Shown here piece by piece: positions 18,085 through 27,451 of a stretch of DNA of 64,000 bases (its first letter is position 1; the number at the start of each line of letters is the position of its first letter). The translations under genes and the position numbers were made by a program. The notes below the pieces were generated by a model. That model was given only the letters and a program-made list of their open reading frames with translations, made no database searches and was not told where the DNA came from. This DNA is from Ruegeria sp. HKCCD7303 (GTDB taxonomy: Bacteria > Pseudomonadota > Alphaproteobacteria > Rhodobacterales > Rhodobacteraceae). The stretch covers positions 930,001-994,000 of the forward strand of contig NZ_WVRE01000001.1 in NCBI RefSeq assembly GCF_013111185.1, in the 5' to 3' direction.

Positions 18085-19958
18085 GCCCGTCGCGCCCTGT
18101 CTTCGCGGCGTAGCTTCGCAAGTACAAGTGTCAGCGCGGCAGGTGTTACCCCCTCGACTCGACTTGCTTGGGCTATATTCGAAGGCTTCGCCTGCGATAG
18201 CTTATCCTTCATCTCGGAAGATAAGCCATCTAAAGAGGAATAGTCGAAGTCGCGAGGGATAACATAAGATTCATCCCGCTTCATCGCCTCCACATCTCGC
18301 TTCTGGCGCGCAATGTAGTTTGCATAAAGCGCGTCACGCTCAATCTGAAGTCGGATTTTTTGATCCACATCTTGTAGATCCGGGATCAATGGTAACAGAT
18401 TGTCGAAAGATACGTCCGGAAATGCCAAGATCGCCATCCCGTCGCGGCGATTGCCATCTTGGTTGACGTTAATTCCGGCCGACAGCACCTGTTTCGGTGT
18501 GTATGTACGCTCTGCCAGCTTAGCCTTTACCGCATCGAGCTGGTCCATTTTGTCTTTGAAGTGCGCCTCACGATCGGACCCAACGCATCCAATATCCATG
18601 CCAATCGGCGTCAAGCGCTGGTCTGCATTATCAGCACGTAAGGAAAGCCGGAATTCCGCACGTGATGTAAACATCCGATAAGGTTCAGCCACACCGCGTG
18701 TTGTAAGGTCATCTACCATGACCCCGATATAGCTGTCAGATCTTGTGAAGTGCATAGGATCACGGCCTTGCACTTCAAGCGCTGCATTGAGCCCGGCAAC
18801 CATACCCTGCGCGGCGGCCTCTTCGTATCCTGTGGTTCCATTGATCTGACCAGCCAAGTACAACCCCGGAATTTCTGGCAGCGACAGTGTCGCGGTTAGA
18901 ACACGAGGATCTACGTAGTCATACTCAATGGCATATCCTGGTTGCAGAATCTCTGCTTTTTCAAGGCCTTTGATGGATCGTACATACTGCAGTTGGACGT
19001 CCTGAGGAAGTGAGGTTGAAATACCGTTAGGATAGATCGTGTGATCATTCACTCCTTCGGGTTCCAGGAAGATCTGATGGGATTCCTTGTCTGCAAATCT
19101 TACAATCTTATCCTCAATAGACGGGCAATACCGAGGGCCTATACCATCAATATGGCCACCGTACATCGCTGACTTTGAAAGATTGGCCTCGATGATCTCA
19201 TGTGTTTGTGCGTTGGTATGCGTTATTCCACAGGAGATCTGCGGTGCGACCACGTCTGTCGACAGAAATGAGAATAGTGTTGGCTCTTCGTCCCCGTCTT
19301 GACGCTCTAGATCAGACCAGTCAATTGTCCGCCCATCCAAACGAGGCGGCGTACCTGTCTTCAAGCGTCCCAGCGGCAAATCATAACTATCCAAACGTTC
19401 GGCAAGCTTGATAGAAGGGCGATCTCCCATCCGCCCACCAGGTCGTGAGACGTCACCGATATGAATGACTCCGCGCAGAAATGTCCCAGATGTCAGTATG
19501 ACTGCCTGCCCGGAAATCTCTGATCCATCCGCAAGCAAAACGCCGGAAACACGCGGCCCGTTCATAAGAAAGTCGACAACTTCACCGACGATAACGGACA
19601 GATTGTTCTGGTTTTGCGTTTCTTTTTGCATCGCCGCCCGGTAAAGCGCTCGATCCGCTTGTGTTCTGGGGCCCTGTACTGCAGGTCCTTTACGACGATT
19701 CAACAAACGAAACTGAATGCCGGCTTGATCCGCAACACGCCCCATAACGCCGTCAAGAGCATCAATCTCACGAACCAAATGGCCTTTCCCCAAGCCACCA
19801 ATTGCCGGATTACAGGACATTACACCAATGTCCGATGCGGACAGGGTTACCAAAGCAGTATTGGCACCCATCCTTGCAGAGGCATGAGCAGCCTCTGTCC
19901 CGGCGTGCCCAGCACCAATAACGATGACATCAAACTTCGAATGTTTCACGTGAAACAC
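18081..19958 (-). CDS. mnmG: tRNA uridine-5-carboxymethylaminomethyl modification enzyme MnmG (GidA)
   Basis: FAD-dependent subunit that, with MnmE, installs cmnm5 at U34 of certain tRNAs. The 625-residue protein has the FAD motif [19 protein letters not shown] near the N-terminus, [36 protein letters not shown], and the C-terminal [20 protein letters not shown]. Its first residues MFHVKH are encoded by a complete parS palindrome, which overlaps the start codon. It lies 3 nt downstream of mnmE, with which it functions, and overlaps rsmG by 4 nt. Confidence 0.97.
   Translation of the reverse strand: MFHVKHSKFDVIVIGAGHAGTEAAHASARMGANTALVTLSASDIGVMSCNPAIGGLGKGHLVREIDALDGVMGRVADQAGIQFRLLNRRKGPAVQGPRTQADRALYRAAMQKETQNQNNLSVIVGEVVDFLMNGPRVSGVLLADGSEISGQAVILTSGTFLRGVIHIGDVSRPGGRMGDRPSIKLAERLDSYDLPLGRLKTGTPPRLDGRTIDWSDLERQDGDEEPTLFSFLSTDVVAPQISCGITHTNAQTHEIIEANLSKSAMYGGHIDGIGPRYCPSIEDKIVRFADKESHQIFLEPEGVNDHTIYPNGISTSLPQDVQLQYVRSIKGLEKAEILQPGYAIEYDYVDPRVLTATLSLPEIPGLYLAGQINGTTGYEEAAAQGMVAGLNAALEVQGRDPMHFTRSDSYIGVMVDDLTTRGVAEPYRMFTSRAEFRLSLRADNADQRLTPIGMDIGCVGSDREAHFKDKMDQLDAVKAKLAERTYTPKQVLSAGINVNQDGNRRDGMAILAFPDVSFDNLLPLIPDLQDVDQKIRLQIERDALYANYIARQKRDVEAMKRDESYVIPRDFDYSSLDGLSSEMKDKLSQAKPSNIAQASRVEGVTPAALTLVLAKLRREDRARRA
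19942..19957. other. parS centromere site overlapping the mnmG start
   Basis: A second perfect TGTTTCACGTGAAACA palindrome. Read on the minus strand it starts within the mnmG ATG and encodes FHVKH, so it sits in the translation-initiation region of mnmG, 1.9 kb from the other site. Confidence 0.95.
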
Positions 19959-19961
19959 TCC

Positions 19962-21248
19962 TTACTTTCCCAAACAGAAGCTAGAGAAGATTTCATCCAG
20001 CAGTGTTTCGACATCTATTCTGCCCACCAGCGATTCAAGTGCCCTTATGGCGGTTCGTAATTCTTCCGCGGCGATATCATACATGTCTGGACCTGATTCC
20101 AGAACCGGGATTGCCGATTGGAGAGAAGTCAGTGCCCCATTGATTGCAACCCGATGTCGTTCCCGCGTTGCAATACCATGGGTGGTAGTTCTTTCACAAA
20201 GGACATACGAAATCTGGTTTACAAGCGCGTCAATCCCCTGCCCTGTTTTACCAGAAACGCCGAGACTATTTTCACTTCGAAGATCAGCTTTCGGCAAAAC
20301 ATGAATATCACCTGCCTGCATCCCAACCCCTAGGTCTTCGGGTGTATCTGACAGGAAAACACGCAGGTCGGCGGCCTCCGCTCTGCTGCGCGCCAGCTCA
20401 ATACCCAGGTTTTCAACATGATCCTCAGTTTCACGCAACCCGGCCGTATCCAGCAAAGTCACAGGCAAACCAGCCAGATCCATCCGAACTTCGATCACGT
20501 CCCGCGTGGTTCCAGCGTATTCCGAAGTGATGGCGGCGTCTCGACCTGCCAAAGCGTTCAGAAGAGTGGACTTTCCTGCGTTCGGAAGCCCCACAATTGC
20601 AACTTCAAACCCCGTGCGTATACGTTCAGCGATTTTTACTCCTTCTGCCTCACGGCGAAGGTCTGACATGACACCAGTGATCAATTCGCGAACTTCAGGC
20701 GTTACATCCGTTGGAACCTCTTCATCGGCAAAGTCGATGACAGCTTCCAGCAAAGACGCAGCGCGGATCAAATCCCGGCGCCACCGTTCTGCCAGTATGC
20801 CCAGCTCACCAGCCAGAATTGTTTGCGCTTGTTTGCGTTGCGCCTCGGTTTCGGCATCAATCAAATCGGCCAGGCCTTCGACCTGCGTCAGATCCATCTT
20901 GCCATTCTCAAGCGCCCGGCGTGTGAACTCGCCCGGCTCCGCGATGCGCAGCCCTTCAGTATCCGACAAACATTGCAATACCGCGTTGACGGATGCTGTA
21001 CTGCCATGAATCTGAAGCTCTGCCACATCCTCTCCGGTGAAACTGGCCGGGGCCTGGAACGTAAGAACCAAGCCATCGTCAAGACGCGCACCACCCTGAT
21101 CCCGCAATGTGCGCAGAACCATGCCACGTTCAGGCAGCGTGCCACCTGTCAGCCGCGCCGCCGCAGAGTGCGAGTCCGGCCCTGAGAGGCGGATGACCGC
21201 CACCCCAGCTTTGCCTTGCGCGCTGGCCAGGGCAAATATCGTATCCAT
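19962..21248 (-). CDS. mnmE: tRNA modification GTPase MnmE
   Basis: Partner of MnmG in U34 modification. The 428-residue protein has the N-terminal formyl-THF-binding domain ([23 protein letters not shown]), a G-domain with G1 [14 protein letters not shown] and G3 [13 protein letters not shown], and the C-terminal FCLGK with the conserved Cys. The expected G4 guanine-specificity motif NKxD reads PKAD here (codons near 20290), a deviation from the consensus. It sits 31 nt after rho and 3 nt before mnmG on the same strand. Confidence 0.96.
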   Translation of the reverse strand: MDTIFALASAQGKAGVAVIRLSGPDSHSAAARLTGGTLPERGMVLRTLRDQGGARLDDGLVLTFQAPASFTGEDVAELQIHGSTASVNAVLQCLSDTEGLRIAEPGEFTRRALENGKMDLTQVEGLADLIDAETEAQRKQAQTILAGELGILAERWRRDLIRAASLLEAVIDFADEEVPTDVTPEVRELITGVMSDLRREAEGVKIAERIRTGFEVAIVGLPNAGKSTLLNALAGRDAAITSEYAGTTRDVIEVRMDLAGLPVTLLDTAGLRETEDHVENLGIELARSRAEAADLRVFLSDTPEDLGVGMQAGDIHVLPKADLRSENSLGVSGKTGQGIDALVNQISYVLCERTTTHGIATRERHRVAINGALTSLQSAIPVLESGPDMYDIAAEELRTAIRALESLVGRIDVETLLDEIFSSFCLGK

Positions 21249-21279
21249 GAATAGCCCCCGCGTCAGTACCGGTTCGGCG

Positions 21280-22551
21280 TCAGGTGTTCATTGAATCGAA
21301 GAATTCCGAGTTCGTCTTGGTCTGCTTCAACTTGGATAGCAGGAACTCGATTGCATCGGTCGTGCCCATCGGGTTGAGGATGCGGCGCAGAACGAAGGTC
21401 TTGGCCAGATCGCCCTTGTCGACCAGCAGGTCCTCTTTCCGGGTACCGGACTTGAGGATGTCGATGGCCGGGAACACACGTTTATCAGCGATTTTACGAT
21501 CCAGAACGATTTCCGAGTTACCGGTGCCTTTGAATTCTTCAAAGATCACCTCGTCCATCCGGCTACCAGTGTCGATCAGCGCGGTGGCGATGATGGTCAG
21601 CGATCCACCCTCTTCAATGTTCCGTGCCGCACCAAAGAACCGCTTGGGCCGTTGCAGAGCGTTGGCGTCCACACCACCGGTCAGAACTTTACCCGAGGAT
21701 GGGACCACAGTGTTAAAGGCCCTACCAAGTCTTGTGATCGAGTCGAGAAGAATAACAACATCTCGTTTATGTTCGACCAAACGCTTGGCCTTTTCGATCA
21801 CCATCTCGGACACGGCCACGTGGCGTGTTGCGGGCTCGTCAAAGGTCGAGGACACAACCTCACCCTTCACCGAGCGCTGCATGTCGGTCACCTCTTCCGG
21901 GCGTTCGTCGATCAGAAGGACGATCAGGTAACACTCTGGATGGTTCTGTTCGATTGAATGCGCGATGTTCTGCAGGATGACCGTCTTACCGGTCCGCGGA
22001 GGCGCCACGATCAGCGAGCGCTGGCCTTTACCGATCGGCGACACAAGGTCGATCACACGGGCCGACTTGTCTTTGATGGTCGGATCCTCGATCTCCATCT
22101 TCAGACGCTCATCTGGGTACAGAGGCGTCAGGTTGTCGAACAGGATCTTGTGCTTGGCCTTTTCAGGATCTTCAAAGTTGATCTTGGTGACCTTGGTCAG
22201 CGCAAAGTAACGCTCATTATCATCAGGTGCCTTAATCTCACCCTCAACAGTATCTCCGGTGCGCAGCGAGTGTTGACGGATCATATCGGGCGAGACATAG
22301 ATATCGTCGGGACCTGGCAGATAGTTCGCCTCGGGCGAGCGCAGGAAACCGAAACCGTCCTGCAGCACCTCAAGCACACCATCACCGCCAACGGTCCAGC
22401 CCTCATCCGCGCGTTCGCGCAGAATCTGGAACATCATCTCGCCTTTCCGCATGGTCGAGGCGTTTTCGATCTCCAGTTCTTCGGCCATCGCCAGAAGGTC
22501 TTTGGGGCTTTTGGCCTTCAGGTCGGCCAGATTAAGGGCGTCAGTTGTCAT
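21280..22551 (-). CDS. rho: Transcription termination factor Rho
   Basis: Hexameric RNA-dependent ATPase that ends transcription. The 423-residue protein has the N-terminal [31 protein letters not shown] helix domain, the RNA-binding cold-shock fold ([32 protein letters not shown]), Walker A PPRTGKT and Walker [17 protein letters not shown], with the Q-loop and the R-loop GGVDANAL. The ATG at 22551 has AAGG 8 nt upstream. It is separated from hemJ by 122 nt, which probably holds its promoter and leader. Confidence 0.97.
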   Translation of the reverse strand: MTTDALNLADLKAKSPKDLLAMAEELEIENASTMRKGEMMFQILRERADEGWTVGGDGVLEVLQDGFGFLRSPEANYLPGPDDIYVSPDMIRQHSLRTGDTVEGEIKAPDDNERYFALTKVTKINFEDPEKAKHKILFDNLTPLYPDERLKMEIEDPTIKDKSARVIDLVSPIGKGQRSLIVAPPRTGKTVILQNIAHSIEQNHPECYLIVLLIDERPEEVTDMQRSVKGEVVSSTFDEPATRHVAVSEMVIEKAKRLVEHKRDVVILLDSITRLGRAFNTVVPSSGKVLTGGVDANALQRPKRFFGAARNIEEGGSLTIIATALIDTGSRMDEVIFEEFKGTGNSEIVLDRKIADKRVFPAIDILKSGTRKEDLLVDKGDLAKTFVLRRILNPMGTTDAIEFLLSKLKQTKTNSEFFDSMNT

Positions 22552-22673
22552 GATATATACCTTCACCGCGATCAGCGCGGCACGAAGTGAAATTTCAGTA
22601 CGGAAGATACGCCGCCCGGACGGGCGAGTTGTCCCCTACATAAGCGCGACTGCTTTCGGAGTCAAACAGCCCG

Positions 22674-23123
22674 TCAGAACTTCAGAATGACCGCCAGAAC
22701 GATGATAACCATCAAAACGGTCGGAACCTCGTTCATCATACGATACTGCCGCCCAGTGAGCTTATTTCGGCCTTCCAGGAAATCCTTGCGACGCGCCATC
22801 AACCAGTGATGGAACCAGGTCATACCGATCACGGCTGCACCTTTGATCCAAGGCCAGGACCAATCCCATCCAACAATACCCGGTGTGAACACCATGATCA
22901 GGCCGCACACCCAAGCCACGATCATCGCAGGGCGCATGATCACACGCAGCAGCTTTTCTTCCATTTCAAAGAAGATTTCTTGCGCCCCATCGACAGCCTG
23001 AGCTTTTTCAACGTGATAGACGAACAAGCGTGGTAGATAGAACAGACCCGCCATCCATGAGATCACGGCCATGATATGGAGTGACTTCACCCACGGGTAC
23101 AGCGTGAAAAGAAGATCAGTCAT
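22674..23123 (-). CDS. hemJ: Protoporphyrinogen oxidase HemJ
   Basis: Oxygen-independent membrane enzyme converting protoporphyrinogen IX to protoporphyrin IX; the family was earlier named UPF0093. The 149-residue protein has four hydrophobic spans, with SLHIMAVISWMAGLFYLPRLFVYHVE carrying the conserved heme-ligating His in the first. ITGRQYRMMNEVP-type block (LTGRQYRMMNEVPTVLM) ends the protein. It is the first gene on the left of the origin-like gap and reads away from it, as expected for the rho-hemJ order in Rhodobacteraceae. Confidence 0.94.
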   Translation of the reverse strand: MTDLLFTLYPWVKSLHIMAVISWMAGLFYLPRLFVYHVEKAQAVDGAQEIFFEMEEKLLRVIMRPAMIVAWVCGLIMVFTPGIVGWDWSWPWIKGAAVIGMTWFHHWLMARRKDFLEGRNKLTGRQYRMMNEVPTVLMVIIVLAVILKF

Positions 23124-23528
23124 CTTGGCTCCGAGCGTTGTTCGGAACTCTCCCTAATAAAAAAATAAAGAAAGAGAAAGGAAGATGGTTTTGTAGGGAT
23201 AACAATTTCCGTGGATTACTTTTTTACCCATGTGTTTTCCCCAGGTGGACAGAACTTTTTGATTTTCCAGTGATTCTGTTGAAACTTAATTTATAACAAT
23301 AAAAACAGATACTTAAGTCTGTTACACCCAGGTAGCGTTTGGGGATAACTCTTTGGGTATCATGGGACAATCAGATTATCCCGGTATTCCAAGTTATCCT
23401 TGTCCTGGCTGGATTGGATTAGAGCGACTCGAGGATCTTTCACGCGAATTTCCTGGGGTTGCGTGTCAACCGTAAAACCATACAAAGCACCCCAGAGCTC
23501 TCATCGACTTTCACACGGGGTTTTCCAC
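23124..23528. other. Putative chromosomal replication origin (oriC)
   Basis: A 405-nt gap with no credible gene between divergent hemJ and maf. It is markedly AT-rich for this genome (A/T runs at 23158-23180 and 23285-23315). DnaA-box-like 9-mers are TTATCCCCA (minus, 23340-23348), TTATCCCTA (minus, 23194-23202), TTATCCCGG (23376-23384), TTATCCTTG (23394-23402), TTTTCCCCA (23235-23243) and TTTTCCACA (23521-23529, touching the maf start). Two GANTC methylation sites occur at 23272 and 23426. Genes run away on both sides, and parAB/parS lie 3-8 kb to the left. All boxes are degenerate against TTATCCACA, so position is stronger evidence than the motifs. I saw no TTAA-N7-TTAA CtrA site. Confidence 0.8.
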
Positions 23529-24128
23529 ATGTCTGTCCCCATTCTTCTCGCCTCGGGATCTGCCATACGGGCACACTTGCTTGAGAACGCAGGCGTTCCA
23601 TTCACGGTTCAAACCGCGCGCGTGGATGAAGAGACCGCCAAGCGCGCCTTGCTGGCTGAAAGCGCATCACCACGAGATATTGCCGACACGCTTGCGGAAA
23701 TGAAAGCCCGCAAAGTCAGCGACAAGAATCCTGGCGCTATGGTGCTGGGGTGTGATCAGGTTCTGGATTTTGACGGTCAGCTGCTGTCAAAACCTGAAAA
23801 CCCGGAACAAGCAGTGGCTCAGCTAAAAGCGATGCGCGGCAAACGGCACATGCTTTTGTCAGCGGCCGTGATCTATCAGGACGGTGAGCCGATCTGGCGG
23901 CATGTAGGACAGGTACGATTGCGGATGCGGGCCAGCTCTGATGCCTATCTGAAAGACTATGTCTCACGGAACTGGGACAGTATCCGCCATGCCGTCGGAG
24001 CATATAAGCTGGAAGAAGAAGGCGTCCGGTTGTTCGCCACCATTGACGGCGACTATTTTAATGTTTTGGGTATGCCATTGTTGGAGCTTCTCAATTTTCT
24101 GGCTGTCAAAGGGGTGATCGATCAATGA
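23529..24128 (+). CDS. maf: Maf-family nucleoside triphosphate pyrophosphatase
   Basis: House-cleaning pyrophosphatase acting on canonical or modified dTTP/UTP-type nucleotides. The 199-residue protein begins MSVPILLASGSAIRAHLLENAG (the Maf signature SxSxxR is here SGSAIR), with later KARKVSDKNPGAMVLGCDQVLDFDG and the DSIRHAVGAYKLEEEGVRLF block. The start is fixed by family alignment; only a weak GGGG lies upstream, and the ATG overlaps a DnaA-box-like 9-mer. First of four overlapping genes maf-aroE-coaE-dnaQ. Confidence 0.93.
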   Translation: MSVPILLASGSAIRAHLLENAGVPFTVQTARVDEETAKRALLAESASPRDIADTLAEMKARKVSDKNPGAMVLGCDQVLDFDGQLLSKPENPEQAVAQLKAMRGKRHMLLSAAVIYQDGEPIWRHVGQVRLRMRASSDAYLKDYVSRNWDSIRHAVGAYKLEEEGVRLFATIDGDYFNVLGMPLLELLNFLAVKGVIDQ

Positions 24129-24958
24129 CGGACTACCGGGTTCCTCTGGCCGGGGTGATCGGACATCCCATTGGGCATTCGCGTTCCCCGAAACTGCATG
24201 GCCATTGGCTGAAGACGTATGGTCTTGCCGGGCACTACATCCCAATGGATGTTGCCCCAGCCGATCTGGAAACCGTGCTACGTACGCTGCCCAAAGCCGG
24301 TTTTGTTGGGGCCAATGTAACTGTTCCCCACAAGGAAGCAGCGTTGAAGATCGCGGATCACGTGTCCGATCGCGCAACGGTGATTGGTGCTGCGAATACA
24401 CTGGTGTTCCGCGAAGATGGCTCGATCCACGCAGATAACACTGATGGGTACGGGTTCATGGAAAACCTGCGCAGCGGTGCCCCCGACTGGAATGCCAAAG
24501 ACGGCCCGGCTGTTGTGTTCGGGGCCGGAGGGGCAGCTCGCGCCGTTCTGCAAGCGTTGTCTGATGCAGGTGTGCCGGAAATCCTGTTGACCAATCGGAC
24601 GCGCGCCCGTGCGGATCATCTGAAAGAGGAATTTGGTCAAGGAATCCGCGTTGTAGATTGGGTTCAGGCCGGAAACGTCATCGAAAACGCGGAACTGGTG
24701 GTCAATACGACCTCATTGGGGATGCAGGGCCAGCCGGAATTGCGGGTTCCACTGGATGGGTTGCAGCCCGGTGCCGTGGTCACGGATCTGGTCTATGCTC
24801 CGTTGAAAACAAACCTTCTGAAAACTGCGGAAGAGGCAGGATGCACCACAGTCGACGGATTGGGCATGTTGCTGCACCAGGCGGTTCCTGGATTTGAACG
24901 GTGGTTCGGTGTGCGCCCTGAGGTGGACGCGGATACGCGCGCGGCTGCTTTGGCATGA
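24125..24958 (+). CDS. aroE: Shikimate dehydrogenase
   Basis: NADPH-dependent reduction of 3-dehydroshikimate to shikimate in the chorismate pathway. The 277-residue protein has the substrate-binding GHPIGHSRSPKLHGHWLK, catalytic Lys in GANVTVPHKEAAL, NTDGYGF, and the cofactor loop VFGAGGAARAVLQAL followed by NRTRARAD. Start overlaps the maf stop by 4 nt and its stop overlaps the coaE start, so translation is probably coupled through the run. Confidence 0.96.
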   Translation: MTDYRVPLAGVIGHPIGHSRSPKLHGHWLKTYGLAGHYIPMDVAPADLETVLRTLPKAGFVGANVTVPHKEAALKIADHVSDRATVIGAANTLVFREDGSIHADNTDGYGFMENLRSGAPDWNAKDGPAVVFGAGGAARAVLQALSDAGVPEILLTNRTRARADHLKEEFGQGIRVVDWVQAGNVIENAELVVNTTSLGMQGQPELRVPLDGLQPGAVVTDLVYAPLKTNLLKTAEEAGCTTVDGLGMLLHQAVPGFERWFGVRPEVDADTRAAALA

Positions 24959-25548
24959 GTTTTGCGCTGGGTCTGACTGGTTCCATTGGTATGGGGAAAA
25001 GCACCACGGCGCAGATGTTTGTCGAAGAAGGCTGCGCCCTGTGGGATGCGGACGCTGCTGTGCATCGGTTATACGCGCCCGGAGGTGCTGCAATTGAACC
25101 GATGCGTGCAGTTTTCCCTGCCGCTATTGTTGACGGAGCTGTAAGCCGGGACGCGTTAAAGCAGATCATTGCGAAGGACTCTGATGCGTTGAAAGCAATC
25201 GAAGCGATTGTGCATCCTCTGGTCGCGAAAGATCGCGCTGTATTTCGCGAAAACACAACAAGCGACATTCTGGTGTTCGACATACCCCTTCTTTTCGAAA
25301 CAGGCGGAGACGCAGCCATGGACGCCGTCGCCTGCGTTTCGATCCCGGCGGATGAACAAAAGCGCCGTGTTATGGAACGGGGAACCATGTCCGAGGCGCA
25401 GTTCGAACAGATCCGCGCCAAGCAGATGCCGAATGCAGAGAAATGCGCGCGATCAGACTTCGTGATCGAAACAGACACGCTGGACCATGCCCGTCAGCAA
25501 GTGCAGGATGTGGTCAGGCAGATACGGGCGGGGATGAATCATGCGTGA
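24955..25548 (+). CDS. coaE: Dephospho-CoA kinase
   Basis: Last step of coenzyme A biosynthesis. The 197-residue protein opens with FALGLTGSIGMGKST (Walker A), then ALWDADAAVHRLY and IEAIVHPLV, and the lid/adenine region VSIPADEQKRRVMERGTMSEAQFEQIRAKQMPNAEKCARSDFVI, all typical. Overlaps aroE by 4 nt and dnaQ by 8 nt. The aroE-coaE-dnaQ order near the origin is widely conserved in alphaproteobacteria. Confidence 0.96.
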   Translation: MSFALGLTGSIGMGKSTTAQMFVEEGCALWDADAAVHRLYAPGGAAIEPMRAVFPAAIVDGAVSRDALKQIIAKDSDALKAIEAIVHPLVAKDRAVFRENTTSDILVFDIPLLFETGGDAAMDAVACVSIPADEQKRRVMERGTMSEAQFEQIRAKQMPNAEKCARSDFVIETDTLDHARQQVQDVVRQIRAGMNHA

Positions 25549-26263
25549 GATCGTACTTGATACCGAAACCACCGGGTTCGATCCCGAAAGCGGCGACCGG
25601 ATTGTTGAGATTGGTGCCGTAGAGCTGTGGAACCACGTCGCGACGGGTGAAACGTATCACGTCTATATCAACCCGGAACGCGGTATGCCGGATGAGGCGT
25701 TTGGCGTGCATGGCATCGGCCCGGATCTGTTGGACAACCCGCGTCCACCGGAAAAGGGTGAGGTGACGCTGAAAGACAAACCGGTGTTTGCCAAGGTGGG
25801 TCACGGGTTTCGTGAGTTTGTTGGGGATGCGCGGTTGGTGATCCACAACGCATCGTTCGACATGAAGTTCCTGAACGCTGAACTGAAGTGGATGGGCGCG
25901 CCGTTGATCCCGATTGAACAAGCACTGGATACGCTGGCAATCGCCCGCAAACGGTTTCCCGGCTCTCCGGCGTCTTTGGATGCGCTTTGCCGACGTTTCA
26001 ATATCGACAATTCGAACCGTGTTCTGCATGGCGCTTTGCTCGACTCTGAAATTCTGGCCGAGGTTTATCTTGAGCTGATCGGTGGGCGACAGCCTGATTT
26101 TGGCCTGTCCACGTCCGCATCCTCCGCATCCGGCGGCGGCGAAGACTGGCGGCCAATGCCGCGCGGCACACCGTTGCCTTCCCGGATCACCGAGGATGAG
26201 CGCGCAGCGCATGAGGCATTTGTAGAAAAGCTGGGCGAAAGCGCCCTGTGGACCCGCGCCTGA
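25541..26263 (+). CDS. dnaQ: DNA polymerase III epsilon subunit (3'-5' exonuclease)
   Basis: Proofreading exonuclease of the replicative polymerase. The 240-residue protein has ExoI DTETTGFDPESGDRIVEIGAVEL with the catalytic Asp-x-Glu, ExoII HNASFDMKFLNAEL and ExoIII-epsilon HGALLDSEILAEVYLEL. The C-terminal tail (about 185-240) is the polymerase-binding segment. Last gene of the maf operon; it faces secB, 24 nt away on the other strand. A short GCCTGA/TCAGGC inverted repeat overlaps its stop but has no T-run. Confidence 0.95.
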   Translation: MREIVLDTETTGFDPESGDRIVEIGAVELWNHVATGETYHVYINPERGMPDEAFGVHGIGPDLLDNPRPPEKGEVTLKDKPVFAKVGHGFREFVGDARLVIHNASFDMKFLNAELKWMGAPLIPIEQALDTLAIARKRFPGSPASLDALCRRFNIDNSNRVLHGALLDSEILAEVYLELIGGRQPDFGLSTSASSASGGGEDWRPMPRGTPLPSRITEDERAAHEAFVEKLGESALWTRA

Positions 26264-26287
26264 TCCGGTCAGGCACGGGTCAAAGCC

Positions 26288-26788
26288 TTAGGCGTCGGTC
26301 TTTTCGGCCTGAGCGGCCTGACGACGCATCAATTCGTTGCGATACAGCGCGACGAAATCGATATTATCCAGGTTCACCGGCGGGAAGCCGCCATCACGGG
26401 TGATGTCGCTGACAATGCGGCGCAGGAACGGGAACAGCATCCGGGGGCATTCGATCATCAGGAACGGGTGCATTTGATCTTCTGGCACACCTTCCACGTG
26501 GAACAGACCGCAATAGTCCAACTCACACAGGAACAGCACATCATCCATGCCTTTGGCTTTGGATGTCAGGTTCAGCTTGATGGACACTTCGAACTGATGT
26601 TCAGCGCTGCGCTTTTTCGCATCCAGGTTCACCTGGACAGCGATTTCCGGCTGCACGTCGCCTGACACACCCTTTTGCGCCATCACGTTTTCAAAAGACA
26701 TGTCACGGATGAACTGCCCCAGAACCCGCATTTGAACCTGCGGGGCGGCTTGGGCCGCAGTGTTTTCTGCAGCGTTTTCTTCGGCCAT
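26288..26788 (-). CDS. secB: Protein-export chaperone SecB
   Basis: Tetrameric cytoplasmic chaperone delivering unfolded preproteins to SecA. The 166-residue protein has the core QMRVLGQFIRDMSFENV, then LFLCELDYCGLFHVEGV and MIECPRMLFPFLRRIVSDITRDGGFPPVNLDNIDFVALYRNEL, which are the SecB signatures. An Ala/Glu-rich N-terminal extension precedes the core. Located 54 nt downstream of fxsA on the same strand; the next genes (Tim44-like, mltA, smr) diverge. fxsA/secB/Tim44/mltA is a conserved envelope-biogenesis neighbourhood in this order. Confidence 0.96.
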   Translation of the reverse strand: MAEENAAENTAAQAAPQVQMRVLGQFIRDMSFENVMAQKGVSGDVQPEIAVQVNLDAKKRSAEHQFEVSIKLNLTSKAKGMDDVLFLCELDYCGLFHVEGVPEDQMHPFLMIECPRMLFPFLRRIVSDITRDGGFPPVNLDNIDFVALYRNELMRRQAAQAEKTDA

Positions 26789-26842
26789 GGATCTACTCCA
26801 AAATTAAATTTCGCCACTGCTTAGCAAGTTGGGCGCGGCACC

Positions 26843-27343
26843 TCAATGCTGGTGGGGGCCTTCCACCCATTTCGACGGCTTTGAAGGCTCTTTTTTCGGG
26901 CGAACTTCACTGAATTCACCGTCAATGATGTCCCCTTGCTCGAAAGGGTTTTGTCGTGACTGAAATCCAGTGCCCGTTCCCATCTGAAAATGTGCCACGG
27001 TGACTTTCGACTTCAGATAGCGGAACACAGCGACACGAACGCCAGGTACCAGCAAGGCAAATCCTATGGCATCGGTGAAAAAACCCGGTGTCAGCAGCAG
27101 TGCGCCTGACAAAAGGATCATCGCACCATGGGCCAAAGGCTCGGTCGGGTCATCCAGCTCAGCAAAGGAACGCTGCAGATTTCCCAGTGCCATGCGACCT
27201 TGTGTCCGCACCAAAACCGTACCCAAAACCGCGGTCAGCACAACAATGGCAAGGGTTGGCCAAAGGCCGATCAGACCACCAACCTGAATAAACAGCGCAA
27301 TCTCGATGATGGGCACCAACAAAAATGCCAAGAACAGATACAT
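26843..27343 (-). CDS. fxsA: FxsA-family cytoplasmic membrane protein
   Basis: A 166-residue membrane protein of the FxsA family, named for the E. coli suppressor of F exclusion of phage T7; its normal function is unclear. The start MYLFLAFLLVPIIEIALFIQVG at 27343 has AAAGGA 8 nt upstream and gives the family's usual beginning; the frame is open to 27385. Membrane spans cover about residues 1-20, 25-45 and 70-105, with VLGTVLVRTQGRMALGNLQ and ALLLTPGFFTDAIGFALLVP being the diagnostic blocks. A hydrophilic tail ends in a GPHQH motif. Confidence 0.92.
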   Translation of the reverse strand: MYLFLAFLLVPIIEIALFIQVGGLIGLWPTLAIVVLTAVLGTVLVRTQGRMALGNLQRSFAELDDPTEPLAHGAMILLSGALLLTPGFFTDAIGFALLVPGVRVAVFRYLKSKVTVAHFQMGTGTGFQSRQNPFEQGDIIDGEFSEVRPKKEPSKPSKWVEGPHQH

Positions 27344-27451
27344 TTGCGTTATCCTTTCCCTAAGGCCGGGCTGTGGACTTGCCACCCACGCTCACCTACA
27401 TAGTAGCATGAGGCCGCGTATACAAAGTCGCGGTTCTGAAAAGAGGATGAA

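Noticed and set aside
26258..26274. GCCTGA/TCAGGC inverted repeat over the dnaQ stop as a terminator
   Set aside because: The stem is only 6 bp, overlaps the coding end and has no T-run.
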